Origin: Asterias amurensis
Lineage: Eukaryota; Echinodermata; Asteroidea; Forcipulatida; Asteriidae
Assembly (NCBI RefSeq): GCF_032118995.1
Contig: NC_092660.1
Location: 5,223,501 to 5,287,500 of the forward strand
Direction: 5' to 3'
DNA: 64,000 nt
Positions 33,683 to 45,092 of this stretch are shown here, one piece after another. The notes beneath the pieces are model-generated. The model worked only from the letters and a program-made list of their open reading frames with translations, was not told the origin of the DNA and ran no database searches. Within the stretch, counting starts at the first letter, position 1. Each line of letters begins with the position of its first letter. A program made the position numbers and the translations under genes.

Positions 33683-34258
33683 CAGGCAGTGGACACTGTT
33701 GGTAATTACTAAAAAAAAAATTGTATAGCATAAAACCTTTTATGGTAACGAGTAATGTAATGGGGATAGATCGATAGCATAAAACATTGTGAGAAGTAAT
33801 TTTCCACGAATTTTTATTTCGAGACCTCACATTTATAATTTAAGGTCTCGAAATCAAGCGTCAAAAAGCACACAACTTCAAGTGAGAAGGGTGTTTTTTC
33901 TTTCATTGTTATCTCGCAATTTCGACGACCAATTGACCGAAATTTTCACTGGTTTGTGATTTTGGGTGCGTTCGTTTAACCTCCCTGGGTCATCCGGGTC
34001 TGCCCCGGGTCTGCCCCGGTGCGTTCGAATAGCTTTTGACGCAATTCCATGGGCTCACTCATGTCAGCCCCCAGTGCCCTGCTTGGGTGGGTCACTTGGG
34101 GGCTGGCCCCAGCTAACGACGGCACTACATACGAGAGCGGTGAGTGATCGTTCGTTTAGCTCTTGTCTGGGGCTCACCCGAGTGAGCACCGCGGGGTAGA
34201 CCCAGGTCATGTATACACCAACTGTGAAGACAATTACCAATAGTGGCCACTGCTTTAA
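33683..34258. mobile_element. Family 1 MITE split by a GC-rich insertion
   Basis: The left part (from 'ggcagtggacactgttgg') and the right end ('caattaccaatagtggccact') belong to one family 1 element. Between them about 33,965-34,208 is a GC-rich insert with paired ends ('cgttcgtttaacctccctgggtc' type words against 'gacccaggtc'). No ORF of note. Confidence 0.7.
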
Positions 34259-34767
34259 CTGCATGGGTTCTATTTTCCCTAATTTCCGGATACGCGGCCA
34301 GCTGGCGGTAGAATCTTGGGCCAGAAACGCGGCTATCTGCAGCTCGGCGAGGGGAGCGAGCGAGTTAATGTGAAGTAACCACATGTTGCACCGAGACTAC
34401 GGTTTCAGAACGTCCGAGTAGGGACGAGGTTATCAAGTATTTCTTTTTACATGTAGCAGCGTCAAGGCAAGCAGTTTCTTAGTTGTCCTGCAAAAAGCGA
34501 AGTGTACTTTGCATGAAAAAGAAGCGTTTGAATTCTCCTTTGGACAACAGTCATGGACAGCAGTGATTTCTTGATGAAATGTTATTTGTCTAGTATTATT
34601 AGAGTTTAGGAGTGTTCTGCACTTCTGGTGTTATATCGTCAGTGCCGTAACGGGAGCAGATGAGCCGAACGAACCTCATAGTTCTAGGAGTAGTGAGTGT
34701 CTATCTCCTCCATGGTGGTGCTGCATACAGTTGGCCCGCCCCAGCCCCAACATAACAATACTTAACC
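34259..34767 (+). CDS. Possible first exon with a 31-codon secreted-peptide ORF
   Basis: GC-richer DNA leads to an ATG at 34,660. The ORF MSRTNLIVLGVVSVYLLHGG then AAYSWPAPAPT ends at TAA 34,753-34,755. Residues 5-19 form a hydrophobic signal-peptide-like core with a plausible cleavage after GGAA. A strong donor (aacc|gtaagt) lies 12 bases after the stop. It could be a small secreted peptide, a first exon whose frame has been damaged, or chance. No downstream exon was found and I recognise no homologue. Only the small ORF (34,660-34,755) would be coding. Confidence 0.3.
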
Positions 34768-34849
34768 GTAAGTTTCTTTGACGTGAGCTCTAAGTTGGTT
34801 CACAAGTTGATATTGTAATGTCTTGTTTTCGCCACGCATGTTGTGACGG

Positions 34850-35670
34850 TTACAGCTCGTTAGTCCATAGTCCTAAGGTTCGATAGTCCGAAGGTTAGAT
34901 AGTCCGAATTGACCGTAAAGGTCCGATAGTCCGAATTGACCACTACAAAGTCGCCCCCTCACTCACAAAGTCGCCCCCTGTCAAAGTCGCCCTGAGTCGT
35001 CCCCAAAACAGCCGCCCCCTAAAAAAGTCGCCCAGTGTCTGGTTGAGCGACCTAAAGCCAAATTACTCCAAAACCTTTGTTTTTTATATTTGAAAACAAT
35101 ACTTTTTCCATCTTCAAACTTTGAAAAAAGTTATTTCCGTGTAACTGATGGTTTGTTTTTAGTTGCATTTTTTTTTTTTTTTTTTTTTTTTCATGTAAAC
35201 TTCAAACCTAATTTGTTTCAGATTTACATAATATTAGAAGGCCAATTCAGGTACAAACAGAAAAAAGCTAATTAGTTATTTAGCGGTAACATTTCAACAA
35301 AAGCGGAGTTTTTTGGTAACGACGAAGCATTCGCCAAGCCTGGATTCTCCAATAGTTGAATATAAAAATTTGACAAAGGGCACCCTCACTTTGTGAAATC
35401 TTCTTGGGTGACTTTGTTAGGGGGCAACTTTGTTGGGGGCGACTTTGTCAGGGGGCGACTTTGTCAGGGGCGACTTTGACAAGGGGGGACCTTTGTAAGT
35501 GAGGGGGCCACTTTGTAGTGGGCTACTTTGCTGGGGGCGAGTTGACTGGTAGCTTTATAAACCCCCTGTTATGAGAAATTTGTGAGTTCACACTATCGAA
35601 CCTTTGGACTTTCAAGCATTTGGACTATTGAACCTTCGGACGATTGAACCTTCGAACTATCGAACCTAGA
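34850..35670. mobile_element. Non-autonomous element with GTCCGAA ends and 'gactttgt' arrays
   Basis: The left end has 'gttcgatagtccgaagg' repeats, then direct repeats of 'aaagtcgccccc'. The right end has the inverse array ('gggggcgactttgtc', several copies), then 'ccttcgg' words. The middle is AT-rich with a long T run (35,168-35,191). It looks like a foldback element. Related outer words occur at 31.5-32.1 kb. Confidence 0.65.
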
Positions 35671-35679
35671 AATTTGTTC

Positions 35680-35811
35680 GGATAACTTTCCGTGTGGTGC
35701 CACCACCTTTTCACTCATTTTTACAAAAAGGGATATCTCATTGAGGTAAATTAGATACTATATTATTTCATATCGAATAAAAAAGTGGTGGCGCCATACG
35801 GAAACTTTTCC
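35680..35811. mobile_element. 132-bp MITE, copy 1
   Basis: Terminal inverted repeats 'ggataactttccgtgtggtg' and 'gtggcgccatacggaaactttt', with both ends carrying 'accacttttt'-type words. Copy 2 is at 36,073-36,204 in the opposite orientation. Confidence 0.85.
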
Positions 35812-36072
35812 ATTTGTTCAACTATCAAACTGTGTCCAAGTGCCGGCCCCACTTTCAAAAGCCAATGTTTACAATACCATTACATTACATTGCACCAAAG
35901 CATGTAGCCCACCATCTATCAAAACTTGCTGAATAGTTTTCAATGCTGAAATTCATGTTGTGCTTCTCTCCATTAATTGTCTCTGGGCTTATACTGCACA
36001 AATCATTCAGTACCTCAGGATTGTTATTTAACTGTTAAATTGTTCCATGAAGCCAGTTTTGTGAATTGACTC

Positions 36073-36204
36073 GGAAAAGTTTCCGTATGGCGCCACCACT
36101 TTTTCAATCGATATGAAATAATGTAGAATCTAATTTACCTCAATGAGATATCCCTTCTTGTAAAAATGAGTGAAAAAGTGGTGGCGCCATACGGAAAGTT
36201 ATCC
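36073..36204. mobile_element. 132-bp MITE, copy 2 (inverted)
   Basis: Starts 'ggaaaagtttccgtatggcg' and ends 'cgccatacggaaagttatcc'. Same length as copy 1 and inverse orientation, 262 bases apart. Confidence 0.85.
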
Positions 36205-36316
36205 ATTGACTTGCACATTTTTTTAAAACACACAGGATTGCAATTTAATTTCTTGTTACTTTTCCATTGTTGATTGTTTTGCTCATTTGTATCCTGTCAC
36301 TCACAGACTTGCTACT

Positions 36317-36749
36317 AAGGCCTGCGCTAAACGTCACACTTTGGCCGTGTCGAACTCAAATTATTGGAAATTGGTGTATTAAATTCGACAAAAGAGCGAC
36401 GTTTAACGCAAACTATTTATTTGAGTTTGACACTGCCGTGTAGCACACCAAGCCTTGCTGTGCTACACAGCAGTTGCACGCCTTGGTGACAGACGTTGCG
36501 TTTTGGCCGTGTTGAACCAAATTATTCTCAGTTGGCCATTTTTTAGTGTCACAGCTCAAATTGTCATCATGTCACATGGCTCTTTAGCAACAGTTTTTCC
36601 CGCCTCGCCATTTTGAATTTGTTCAAGTGCCGCAAATTAATTCAATAAATTTGACGTTTGTCACTGATTGGTTTTATTGCCGCACTTTTGTCGCGCGAAA
36701 ATCATTTTGAGTTCGACACGACAAAAGAGCGGCGATTAGCGCAGGCCTT
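36317..36749. mobile_element. 433-bp element with 40-bp inverted ends
   Basis: 'aaggcctgcgctaaacgtca' at the left matches the inverse of 'cggcgattagcgcaggcctt' at the right. Pairing continues through 'gtgtcgaactc'/'gagttcgacac'. The interior repeats the same words twice more, as if built from two half-elements. Confidence 0.75.
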
Positions 36750-37269
36750 TCAGACCTGGCAGTCTAAAACTTTTAAATTTTCAATTTATCACAAATGTTG
36801 TACAATATTAATTTATTTGTTTGTATGTTTTAGGCAATGATGGTATATTTCTTAAAATTTTGCCGATGTACTGATATTTAGTTCCCAAGTTGTTCATAAG
36901 TGGATAATGTAATCTTGAATTTTTCCATTGCATAAAGCACGGTTCATACTTCCTGCGAATGCGAATGCAAAGCAAAGTTGTGACATCAACATTCGCTTTG
37001 CATTAATGACTCAGTTCTCAATCAAAGACTTGACAACATATTGATATTCTTTGACTTTCAATCTTTTTTCCAAAAGCCAATGTTATACAATCTATTATTC
37101 CTTTTCCCAAAACTTTGTTGCTGGTCTCTCAAAACTTCTTAACAAAATGTTTTTTAATCCTTATAAAATGTTCCCAAGTAAATTTTCTATTTTCTGAAAA
37201 TTCATACTGAGTTGTTCAGTGCCTTTTTTTCCTAGCCATCAAATAACGAAATAGGATTTGCCTACTGTG
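36750..37269. other. Intergenic, nothing recognised
   Basis: AT-rich sequence. A TGACGTCA (CRE-like) palindrome lies at its right edge (37,268-37,275). Confidence 0.45.
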
Positions 37270-37627
37270 ACGTCACGGCAAGGCACCTTATACCGCATAC
37301 ATTCTACAGTTGCCTTGTAGAAATTGGCTCCGCCGTTTTTTCAGGCTTCATGTTTCGCCGCGTTTTCAGGCTTCACGTGTGACTGTGAGATGCAGCGGCG
37401 AACAATCGCTGTGTTGTTTTGTTTCTGCCTGCAATGCAAGTGCACGTCGTTCGGTCGTCCGTTCGTCCGTTCGATTTGTTGGAAACATCGCGATCGCTGC
37501 GTGCTATTTGTTTTTGGAATTCAGTGTTTGCAGCTCTGGGGTATTTTAATAAACTGCAGTTTAAAAAACGATGTTTTTTCCGCTCCGAGTTGGAGAAAGT
37601 CTCATCTGTAAAATAGCATTAGCTAGG
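37270..37627 (+). promoter_or_regulatory. Possible promoter and non-coding first exon
   Basis: A local rise in GC, a CRE-like TGACGTCA at the left, and a strong donor (ctag|gtaagc) at 37,628 suggest a first exon of the unrecognised gene whose modules follow. Its ORFs have no proper ATG in a good context and match nothing. No transcript evidence is available. Confidence 0.3.
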
Positions 37628-38720
37628 TAAGCAATGACTGCATTCGTACGCTAGGTTCAATTGGTTCATGTTCTTTCTTTTAAAATCTCAAGTCGAGTGA
37701 AAACAAAATTAATGTTAAAACGTTATGCGAACATGCAATACATATTACTGGAAAATGGTCAAATACCATGATATTAGTCATTTTAAACTAATCAAACAAT
37801 TAAATTTTAAGGTAAATAACTCTTGATATTTTGATTGGTTGCAAATTTTGTTGATTGGTTTTAAACACTTGTGTGAATTATGATTTAACACTAATAAAAT
37901 AATTAAGTTGTTTAAAACAAATAAACAAATATTAGAACTGATCAGATTCATGATCGAATCATTCTGAAATCAAACTGACAAGGGATAGGAAATAAACATG
38001 TTTAAGTGATAAGTCTTAATTTCTTCTTATTGAAAATTGCCTTGTTATTTAAATTTTGCTCAGTCTTTAGAGCAAAATCTGTATCAGGAGTAAAAATCAA
38101 CAGCAAAGTGCCAACAATATTCTGTGGATGAACATGTACTGCATTATTTGTAAATTGTTTTAAATTGTTCTCAAGCTGATTTTGTGTCATTTATTAAGTT
38201 TGTGCCATTCTTTTAAAAACATTGGCAATCTTATGATTTGTTTCAACTCTCATTTGTTTCAAATTTAATAAACAGTTCTTTCTTGGAATCCTTCTTTTTA
38301 AATTGATTTTTTGTCTTCAAAATTTTCAATATAATTAAGGCCCGATCGATGGTCATGCCTCCCCCAACTCTAAAATAAAAAACAAAAACAAGTGTATTTT
38401 AAGGTTGGGAATGTAATTGTTTTGTTAGAAATCAATGCCAATTTGAGAGGTTAACACACTTAATAATCAGACAAGACAACCCTAGATGTAAAAAGCTAAT
38501 GTTGCCCAGTCCCTTGGACCTTCTTAACCTAATGTTTTTCAGTCCTTAAATATTTTTCAAAGTGTGCTTCTTTCCTTGATTTGCACAATGTACAAGTTGG
38601 TACTGTTTTGTTGACTGTCTAAAAACTTTCCCATCTTGTGATTTTTAATGTTGTGGTTGATGATGAATGTAGTTCTTAAATAATTCTGTGTCTGTTGCCA
38701 TGTTGGTTGTTTCTTTGACA
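37628..38720. other. AT-rich stretch, nothing recognised
   Basis: No exon, repeat or RNA gene is supported here. It may be the first intron of the following gene. Confidence 0.45.
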
Positions 38721-38920
38721 GAGTTGGCTGCTACCTGCATAGAATATGATGAAAGCCTTACAACTTTGAACATGTCTAGAAATTCACTGCAGGCTATCCA
38801 TGTGACTGTACATGTTGTGCTATCTAGGAACTCAACGCTTCACTCCAACCACTAGGCCTATAGTTCATTCATGTGACGGCAACTATTATCTTAAATGGGA
38901 AAGTCTTGAAGTTTTATACA
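38720..38920 (+). pseudogene. Module E1, decayed copy
   Basis: 'gacagagttggctgctacctgcat', here given in part as 'gttggctgctacctgcat', followed by 'ctgcaggctatccatgtgac' and 'cttcactccaacca', parallels the open E1 copy at 42,005-42,182. A one-base difference shifts its frame to a stop, and the donor is mutated from gtaagt to gaaagt. Confidence 0.5.
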
Positions 38921-39291
38921 TATTTACTAAATTAGAACCTAAATTTGTCTCATCAAACATCGCTGATGAGTCCACCGGTTCTTCTCAGGATACAACGATG
39001 TGACCTATGTTTACATTCAAACCGCCCTCTGTTGACAAAACACTGTATACGTCATATTTCGCCGGGCAAAAAGACGCGTAGTCATGGTAAGATTGCATAC
39101 ACTTTCTTGCTGACTGTCAAAACACAAAGGTTTTGTCTGGCGGTATGCGCGCGAATCATGTTATGGTTTTCAAGTGACGTCAGAGGTCACATCATCTATA
39201 CTGTCTGAAATATTGAGCCCACCGGTTCTTCTCAAGAGACAAAGTACACGTATATCCTGCTTGAAACATTGAGCCCACCGGTTCTTCTCAG

Positions 39292-39360
39292 AACCAAAAA
39301 TCACTCACTAGAGATCTATCTACTGAGTTTGGAAATCATTATGTTGCCAAGCTTCGGAGG
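39292..39360 (+). CDS. Module E3, copy 1 (unrecognised family)
   Basis: A 69-nt exon candidate between acceptor 'cggttcttctcag' and donor agg|gtaggc. Encodes NQKSLTRDLSTEFGNHYVAK then LRR, phase 0 at both ends if read in this frame. If the intron is retained the frame runs on to 39,537 through a hydrophobic segment (KFLVLFFILITVFSLEV) and ...IEEPKLIIYKDF. No family is recognised. The retained-intron product would look like the basic tail, membrane anchor and stem of a type II membrane protein. Confidence 0.4.
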
Positions 39361-40029
39361 GTAGGCATTTTGTTGTGCCATCGCAAATTTCTTGTGCTAT
39401 TCTTCATACTCATTACTGTGTTTTCTCTCGAAGTCAAATCAATTTTATATAGTACTATGCCAATAATTTCTGAGGCCTCGTCCTTAAAAATTGAAGAGCC
39501 AAAGCTGATTATTTATAAAGATTTTACAAATTATTAGTCAGAAATATTTTGAAGCTAAAAAATAACAGGCACTTTTGAGAAACTTTCGATTGTTTTAATG
39601 CTTTATAAATTTAGTCGAATACATAAAGTTAACTTGTGAAAATTTCCTTTCAAAAGGTGGTCACAGCAAATCTATACAGGAATACACAATCATAGAAGCG
39701 TTGTGCAGTCTAGGAACTCCCTGCTTGACTCCAACTGCTGTAGGTCACCCATGTGACTGCAGCTATCTTCATTGGGTAAGTCTTGAAGTTTTATCCCATA
39801 TGTACTTAACTTGAACTTTATTGTGTCTCATCAAACAAAACTTGTCTTGAGTTCATATCTCTGTGTTTTTCTTCTAACTTGATCCAGTCCTCTGACGATT
39901 GAGACTGATAAAAAAAAATCAGTTTTAAATTGTTCCAAAGCTGTCATTCATGAAATATAACTAAAGTTGGTATAAAACATTGTGAGAAACAGCTCCCCCT
40001 GACAAAATGTAGCTTTCTTTCGAGAAAGA

Positions 40030-41610
40030 AGTAATTGTTCACGAATTTGAACTCACTGCTACACTCCAACCACCAGGCTATCCATGTGACATCACAGGCT
40101 GTGCTGTCTAGAACTCACGGCTTCACTCCAACCCAACCACTGCAGGCTATCCATGTGACAGCGACAGCACAGGCTGTGCTGTCTATAACTCACGGCTTCA
40201 CTCCAACCCAACCACTGCAGGCTATCCATGTGACAGCACAGGCTGTGCTGTCTAGAACTCACTGCTACACTCCAACCATGATAGGTCATCCACGTGACAG
40301 CACAGGCTGTCTAGAACTCACTGCTACACTCCAACCACCAGGCTATCCATGTGACAGCACAGGCTGTGCTGTCTAGATCTCACTGCTACACTCCAACCAC
40401 TGCAGGCTATCCATGGTGACTGCACAGGCTGCGCCGGCTAGAACTCACTGCTACACTCCAACCACTGCAGGCTATCCATAAGACAGCACAGGCTGTGCTG
40501 TCTAGAACTCACTGCTACACTCCAACCACTGCAGGCTATCCATGGTGACTGCACAGGCTGCGCCGGCTAGAACTCACTGCTACACTCCAACCACTGCAGG
40601 CTATCCATGTGACGGCACAGGTTGTGCTGTCTAGAACTCCCTGCTACACTCCAACCACGGCAGGTCATCCATGTGACGGCACAGGTTGTGCTGTCTAGAA
40701 CTCTCTGCTACACTCCAACCATGGCAGGTCATCCTTGGTGACGGCACAGGTTGTGCTGTCTAGAACTCCCTGCTTCACTCCAACCACTGCAGGTCATCCA
40801 TGTGACAGTACAGGTTGTGCTGTCTACAACTCACTGCTACACTCCAACCACTGCAGGCTATCCATGTGACGGCACAGGTTGTGCTGTCTAGAACTCACTG
40901 CTACACTCCAACCACGGCAGGCTATCCATGGTGACTGCACAGGCTGTCTAGAACTCACTGCTACACTCCAACCACGGCAGGCTATCCATGGTGACTGCAC
41001 AGGCTGTCTAGAACTCACTGCTACACTCCAACCACTGCAGGCTATGCATGTGACCGCACAGGTTGTGCTGTCTAGAACTCTGCTTCACTCCAACCATGGC
41101 AGGTCATCCATGTGACAGCACAGGTTGTGCTGTCTAGAACTCACTGCTACACTCCAACCACGGCAGGCTATCCATGGTAACTGCACAGGCTGTCTAGAAC
41201 TCACTGCTACACTCCAACCACGGCAGGCTATCCATGGTGACTGCACAGGCTGTCTAGAACTCACTGCTACACTCCAACCACTGCAGGCTATCCATGTGAC
41301 GGCACAGGTTGTGCTGTCTAGAACTCCCTGCTACACTCCAACCACGGCAGGTCATCCATGTGACGGCACAGGTTGTGCTGTCTAGAACTCTCTGCTACAC
41401 TCCAACCATGGCAGGTCATCCTTGGTGACGCCACAGGTTGTGCTGTCTAGAACTCATTGCTACACTCCAACTACTGCTGGCTATCCATGTGACGGCACAG
41501 GTTGTGCTGTCTAGAACTCACTGCTACACTCCAACCATGGCAGGTCATCCTTGGTGACGGCACAGGTTGTGCTATCAGGGAACTCACTTCAACGCTTCAA
41601 CTGCTGCAGG
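40030..41610 (+). repeat. About 64-bp minisatellite derived from module E1
   Basis: Roughly 25 copies of a unit containing 'ctgcaggctatccatgtgac', 'cacaggttgtgctgtctag' and 'aactcactgctacactccaa'. Some units lack about 7 bases (gtgctgt). The same words, in the same order, occur once in the E1 exon copies at 38.8 and 42.1 kb, so the array grew out of that sequence. Long frames through it are a by-product of few stops in the unit. Confidence 0.9.
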
Positions 41611-42004
41611 CTTTGTACGAGTTGTCAACTAAATTTGATATTGTCATTGGGCAAGTAATGAAGTTTTGACTGTATCTACTTAAATTGAACTATGATTTGT
41701 CTCATCAAATAAAAATATTCCCAGATACTGAGGCCATATCTCTCTCCATTTTTTATACCTGATCCAATCCTCGGACACTTCCAACTAAAATCATTATATT
41801 TTCACTTATAAATTGTTTTAAGCTGATATTGTGCCATTCTTAAAAAAAAATTGCAAATCTAATGAAAGTTCAAATCCTGTTTGTTTAAAATTTAATAAAA
41901 TGTTTTTTCTTGGGATCCTGTCTTTCAAAAACTTACCATCTTACCAATCTTGTGACTTTTAAACATGTGTTTGATTATGTCATGTGTTTCTTAATTCTGT
42001 CTCA

Positions 42005-42182
42005 GTTGCCATGAGTTGGCTGCTGCCTGCACAGATGATGAAAGTCTAACTTGGAACATGTCTAGAAACTCACTGCAGGCTATCCATGTAACTGTAAAGG
42101 CTGTGCTATCTAGCCCTAATGCTTCACTCCAAACACTTGGCCTATCGTACATTCATGTGACGGCAACTATTTTCTTAAATGG
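42005..42182 (+). CDS. Module E1, open copy (unrecognised family)
   Basis: The frame reads ELAAACTDDESLTWNMSRNS then LQAIHVTVKAVLSSPNASLQ and ...YIHVTATIFLNG, open to a strong donor aatgg|gtaagtc (phase 2). The acceptor is not clear. It is the ancestral form of the 40-kb minisatellite unit. Related donors follow the array ends (39,776 gtaagtc and 41,651 gcaagta). It is not a known domain. Confidence 0.35.
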
Positions 42183-42323
42183 GTAAGTCTTGAAGTTTAA
42201 TCCCATATCTACTAAATTTGAACCTAAATTTGTCTCATCAAACATCGTTGATGAGCCCACCGGTTCTTCTCAAGATACAAAGTATATCCTTCTTGAAACA
42301 TAGAGCCCACTGGTTTTTCTCAG

Positions 42324-42392
42324 AACCAAAAATCACTCAATAGAGATCTATCTACTGAGTTTGGAAATCATTATGTTGCCAAGCTTCGGAGG
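42324..42392 (+). CDS. Module E3, copy 2
   Basis: NQKSLNRDLSTEFGNHYVAK then LRR, 69 nt, acceptor 'ggtttttctcag', donor agg|gtaggc. Splicing to the E4 copy at 43,575 keeps frame. Read-through instead gives a 101-codon frame to 42,629 with an anchor-like segment (CKYLVLLLLLIIVFFLEV). Confidence 0.45.
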
Positions 42393-42955
42393 GTAGGCAT
42401 TTTGTTGTGCCATTGCAAATATCTTGTGCTATTGTTGCTACTCATAATTGTGTTTTTTCTGGAAGTCAAATTAATTTTATATAGTATTGTGCCAAAAAAT
42501 TCTGAGGCCTTGTCCTTCAAATTTGAAGAGCCAAAGCTGATTTATAAAGATTTTAAGCTAAAAAGTAACCAGCACTTTTTGAAACTTTCGGTTGTTTTAA
42601 TCATTTATAAATTTAGTCGTATACAATAAAGATAACCTGTGAAAGTTTCATTTTAAAAATGTGGTCACAGTTAAGAGATATCGCTGAAACTCCAGAGCAA
42701 ATCTATACAGGAATACACAATCAAAGAAGCGTTACTGCAGGTAATGCTTGTCATATTCAAGTTTCATAAGAAAGAAAATTTAATCTTTTTCCATAATTGC
42801 AATGTTTCTCAAAAATGGATTTTACTATCATAAGCTGCTGTACTTCTTAGTTTTTATTTGACTTTGAAAGAATGGTTGGCCTTGGTGTTTCTGGCATATT
42901 TGGCAAATGATGCTGTGTATATGGGTCTTGTATTTCAAAAACTTGGCATACTGTG

Positions 42956-43345
42956 TTAAAGGAACACGTTGCCTTGGATTGGTCGAGCTGGTCTTTGAAA
43001 AGCGTTTGTAACCGTTTGTTATGAAATGCATATGGTTAGAAAGATGTTCAAAAAGTACAATACAATGATCTACACAAATTTGCCTCGAAATTGCGTGGTT
43101 TTCCTATTACTTTGCGAACTAACACGGTCGGCCATTTATGGGAGTCAAAAATTTGACTCCCATAAATGGCCGACCGTGTTTGTCGATGAGGTAAAAGGGA
43201 AACCACGCAATTTCGAGTGATACTTGTGTGGATCATTATATTCTACTTTTAAAATACCTTTCTAATCATATGCATTCTATAACAAACGGTTACATACGCT
43301 TTTCAAAGACCAACTCGACCGATCCAAGGCAACGTGTTCCTTTAA
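42956..43345. mobile_element. TTAA MITE, family 2, between E3 and E4
   Basis: A 390-bp hairpin copy with intact ends TTAAAGGAACACGTTGCC and its inverse, and the standard central dyad. It sits in the putative intron between E3 copy 2 and E4 copy 1. Confidence 0.88.
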
Positions 43346-43574
43346 ACTTGATGCTCTCGGTTGCACTCAGGTGCTCCGTTACAGAAGGCCAGTCCTTCTC
43401 TGGATGTCATCCCCATTCATACTGTAGAGTCTTTTATTGTATGATATATTTTGTATTGACCATTATTCATTTTGTATCTGTGTGTATGATTGTATGAATG
43501 AAAACAAACAAACACACAAACAAATGGATGACCTTTTATAAATGCTTGATTTTATTATTGTTCAACTACTTCAG

Positions 43575-43691
43575 ATCAAGGCGGCTCTTGGAGAGGGTCA
43601 GAACACTCATGCGGACCACTCTGTTTTCAAGATGGTAGAGATTGAACTGAAACAGAGTAACGAGAGCAGCAGTGATGAACATGACGTCTAA
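43575..43691 (+). CDS. Module E4, copy 1 (C-terminal exon)
   Basis: The acceptor 'caactacttcag' is followed by 117 nt reading IKAALGEGQNTHADHSVFKM then VEIELKQSNESSSDEHDV and TAA. Four copies of this exon in the window all have exactly 117 nt and stop at the same codon. An acidic/serine-rich tail is typical of a cytosolic C terminus. Family unknown. Confidence 0.5.
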   Translation: MKAALGEGQNTHADHSVFKMVEIELKQSNESSSDEHDV

Positions 43692-44548
43692 TTTCCCCAT
43701 CAAGACAACTGCCTCAACCCATCATGAGAACACTAGTTGGATGCTTCGTACTGCCCTCAACTTTTTGTATCAACCCTTCAATTTTCCAAAAGCACATTCT
43801 GGCCAGTCCCTTAAAACTTTTCATCCTACTAGTTTTCAAATACCAAAATATTTATGAGCTGCTTTTGGGTTAAATTCTCTCAAACAAATTGTATACAGAC
43901 GTTAACATAAGGCTCGACTTTGTTTGGATTGGTCACCCAGTTGGTTGTGATGTGGAAAGCTCCAAATTCATGTAATGTTGCTCCTCAAATACTAAGATGC
44001 TGGTGGGCCCTACTTGAATTTAGCGAAAATAATTTGTCAAGTATCTTTCAAAAAGTGGCATTCTTGTGATTGTTATAATGTAATTTATATTGTTATGTAT
44101 GCTTTGATTTCATTAAGGTTGCCATGCTCGCTGTCCTTAGACAGGTTTAGCTTCTGCTAGCACATGATGAAAGCATGTCAACCTGGAACAAAAGAACATC
44201 GCTGAAAGTTCTACAACATAGATTGCCGCGACACTATTGAAGGTATATGCACATTTTATGAACCTTAGTGTTTTCATTACATTTTTATTTAACTTGTATC
44301 GTTCCTGAGCCACAACTGTGCCATCTCTGATAAGAAGAATGTTGAGTCCCTCAAAATTTGCTTAGCTGAATAAATGTTAAACTGCTACAAGTTCATGACC
44401 CAATTGTGTGCTATCTCTTGAAACTATCAATGTGTTGTCCCAGCCCTTCAAAAAACTTATCAACCAAATGACTTTGCTATTTGTATTCTCGCTAGATTTT
44501 GTGATGCCTTTGATATTGTGTCAAAACTCATTTTGTCCAGTTTTGTGG
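43692..44548 (+). other. Post-E4 stretch, probably untranslated or intronic
   Basis: Begins with sequence shared by all modules ('catcatgagaacactagttgg' type). Includes an exon-like block (about 44,150-44,240: 'acatgatgaaagcatgtcaa' through 'cgacactattgaag|gtatat') that is repeated at about 46,180-46,278 and, inverted, near 63,410-63,530. No convincing frame. Confidence 0.4.
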
Positions 44549-44744
44549 CATCTCGTGAAAACATACCTAGTTCATGTTGAACTGCTCAAGTCATTTTCAA
44601 AGCATCCTTGTACAATCTCTCAATACCATTTCATGGTGACATTGTATGGCTGTAATGATTGTTTAATTAAAGCCATACAATGTCTAGCTAAATCACTGTT
44701 GATGTAATGCTTAATGTTGTGTGTCTTTTTTTCTTTTTCAGATT

Positions 44745-44840
44745 ATTCACTGATTGCAGAGCCAACCCATTGTTCCAAGCAATACACCAGTCCTCCCCTC
44801 GGACCTAGGGTCATTTATACCCGAAGGCAATGTGATTAGA
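44745..44840 (+). CDS. Module E2, copy 1
   Basis: The acceptor 'ttctttttcag' is followed by the frame DYSLIAEPTHCSKQYTSPPL then GPRVIYTRRQCD and a stop. The longer copy at 46,850 stays open further. Unrecognised, and probably decaying here. Confidence 0.3.
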
Positions 44841-45023
44841 AACCTAGTCTCTTCATCACCAGTCCCCCCTTGGACTTGGGGTCTTCTATGCCCTCAGTCA
44901 GTTCGTTAAGGAACATAGACTCCTCACCACGCCCTTCCTGCTCCTAACGCATCATCTTCAGCTACCACTCTCTCGTATAAGCAAGAGTTGGAGTCCAGCA
45001 GTCTCCTGACCGGTTCTTCTCAA

Positions 45024-45092
45024 AACCAAGAATCACTCAACAGAGATCTACCTACTGAGTTCAGAAACCAGTATGTTACCAAGCTTCAGAGG
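45024..45092 (+). CDS. Module E3, copy 3 (acceptor lost)
   Basis: NQESLNRDLPTEFRNQYVTK then LQR. The usual 'tctcag' acceptor is 'tctcaa' here, but the frame is open upstream (SYKQELESSSLLTGSS) and downstream to 45,290 through a membrane segment (FRLLLSLLIIVFSLGVM), giving a 100-codon ORF from an ATG at 44,988. The donor gtaggc is kept. This copy could act as an intronless membrane-anchored form. Confidence 0.4.

Noticed and set aside
37324..37616. A 95-codon cysteine-rich ORF
   Set aside because: It begins without an ATG and has no recognised motif. The region looks more like a 5' leader ending in a donor.
40035..41385. Several ORFs of 64-113 codons with an internal repeat
   Set aside because: They lie wholly in the minisatellite. 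The frame changes between units of different length.
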